Shown here: positions 63,021-64,000 of the stretch, in pieces
Numbering within the stretch: the first letter of the stretch is position 1
How the letters are laid out: every line of letters begins with the position of its first letter
Origin: Citrus sinensis
Taxonomy: Eukaryota; Streptophyta; Magnoliopsida; Sapindales; Rutaceae
DNA: 64,000 bases
Direction: 5' to 3'
Assembly (NCBI RefSeq): GCF_022201045.2
Contig: NC_068558.1
Span: forward strand, 47,209,001-47,273,000
Made by a program: the position numbers and the translations under genes
Notes under the pieces: generated by a model
What the model was told of the DNA's origin: nothing
The model's input: the letters and a program-made list of their open reading frames with translations, nothing else
Database searches by the model: none

Positions 63021-63627
63021 GGGCCAATTTGATAATGCTATAGTTTTTAAAATAATTCTAGTTAGTTATCTTGTTCAAATAATCAATTGTAAAAAAATTA
63101 ATAAAATATTTGATAAAATTTATTTTAAAAAGTATTATGAATTTTAAAAACAGTCATATATATTTAATAAATCTCACTTGTTAAAATATTATAAGAACAC
63201 AAATGACGGAAATATATATAAAGTTGAATAAAATTTATTTACACATTTAATTATATGTATATATAATATTTTTATTGTGCATATATAATAATTGATAACT
63301 AAAATAAATATTTTTATTTCATTAATTTTATTTTTTATTTTGTTATTTCAATATGATTGGTAATAAAAAATAATTTATTTAAATTTAATTATTTTATTTT
63401 CTAATTGAATAAGGATAATTTTCAATTTTCATAATATACGTGAGGATAGAATTGTATTCAGTTTAAAACTGATTCTTAAAGTTAAATTTTGAAAAGATAT
63501 TTGTTTCCTGCTTTTTAAAATCTACTGTGTGCTTGGGTGATTTTTGAACAAATTTGCTTAACATCAAAATTAAGTTTCAGCTCATAATCACTTTTGAACC
63601 TCTAAAAACTTATTCTCAAATTGGCCT
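63021..63627. mobile_element. TTA-flanked MITE, uninterrupted copy
   Basis: Ends GGGCCAATTTGATA and, inward from the right, AGGCCAATTTGAGAATA form an inverted repeat of about 12 bp. It is flanked by TTA (63018-63020 and 63628-63630). It is 607 bp, AT-rich and the same family as 33712-34720. Superfamily (PIF/Harbinger) is inferred from the duplication. Confidence 0.65.
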
Positions 63628-64000
63628 TTAGACCTAATAACATATATATGATAATTTATTTTTTGTTGAAGCATTTTTTTATAATTTAATCATTGAATTT
63701 ATTGGTGTACAGTATTGCCAGAATGTTTTAGAATAATTCATATGAAATATTTCTAGTAGTGTATAAAGCATACATGTCATAATATTTATAATAGTATAGA
63801 TGTAGAGTTTGTATTCGTTGTTACCGATCAATGGCTTGTTTAGTAATAATTGACTTTCTGAAAATATCATTGATGAGATAATTTCACAATATTAATAAAT
63901 AAATGATACATTAAAATATTTTAGTAGTATGTCCTAATATTTATAGTAGTATAGATACAAAATTTGTATTCTTTGTCACTAATTAATGACCGTCCTATTA

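Larger units (their letters stand above)
56987..64000. other. ARP1-like promoter, then 6 kb of repeat-rich DNA
   Basis: A CT-repeat at 57679-57699 (GA-repeat in the gene's direction) probably lies in the leader or core promoter of the ARP1-like gene. From 58000 on no gene is supported. The Helitron-like tandem units (59338-60647), an hAT MITE (61414-61846) and a TTA-flanked MITE (63021-63627) are listed separately. The remainder is AT-rich with short chance ORFs. Confidence 0.55.

Noticed and set aside
1..64000. CRISPR array, prophage, bacterial operon or toxin-antitoxin system
   Set aside because: The window is plant nuclear DNA with spliced genes; no regularly spaced repeats or prokaryotic gene clusters are present.

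Overview
The window is nuclear DNA of a flowering plant. Its genes have many GT-AG introns, several encode plastid-targeted proteins, and long AT-rich intergenic stretches hold DNA-transposon remnants. Protein resemblance and gene order point to a eudicot, probably a rosid tree; I suspect Citrus or a relative but cannot prove it. I rebuilt nine protein-coding genes exon by exon. In each complete gene the exon lengths sum to whole codons.

Layout, left to right: a clock pseudo-response regulator of the PRR5/PRR9 clade (-, last CCT exon off the left edge); a mitochondrial-type PPR protein (+); a plastid two-RRM ribonucleoprotein (-); COG4, a Golgi tethering subunit (+); plastid pyruvate dehydrogenase E1-alpha (-); VPS8, a CORVET tethering subunit with 19 exons (-); about 8 kb of transposon-rich DNA; granule-bound starch synthase (+); about 4.5 kb of transposon-rich DNA; cytosolic ribosomal protein P1 (-); a second PPR protein like At1g05600 (-); a GC-rich hAT element; an ARP1-like single-RRM protein (-); and about 7 kb of gene-free, repeat-rich DNA. 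The genes do not form one pathway. There are two tethering-complex subunits, two plastid carbon-metabolism enzymes and four RNA-binding proteins.

From memory of the Arabidopsis map, the order RRM / PDH-E1alpha / P1 matches At1g01080-At1g01090-At1g01100, while PPR+COG4 and VPS8+P1 match At4g01400/At4g01395 and At4g00800/At4g00810. The window therefore looks like an unfractionated version of a segment that Arabidopsis carries in two duplicated, partly deleted copies.

The mobile-element record is the richest non-genic signal. Four hAT-type elements have terminal inverted repeats and 8-bp target duplications: three perfect, one 7 of 8. A fifth hAT-like element (6 of 8) sits inside a TTA-flanked MITE whose second copy, 29 kb away, preserves the empty site. 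There is also a tandem pair of Helitron-like units, each carrying an LTR-like segment. The PRR promoter has two exact evening elements and two G-boxes. I saw no CRISPR array, prokaryotic system or clearly new gene family.
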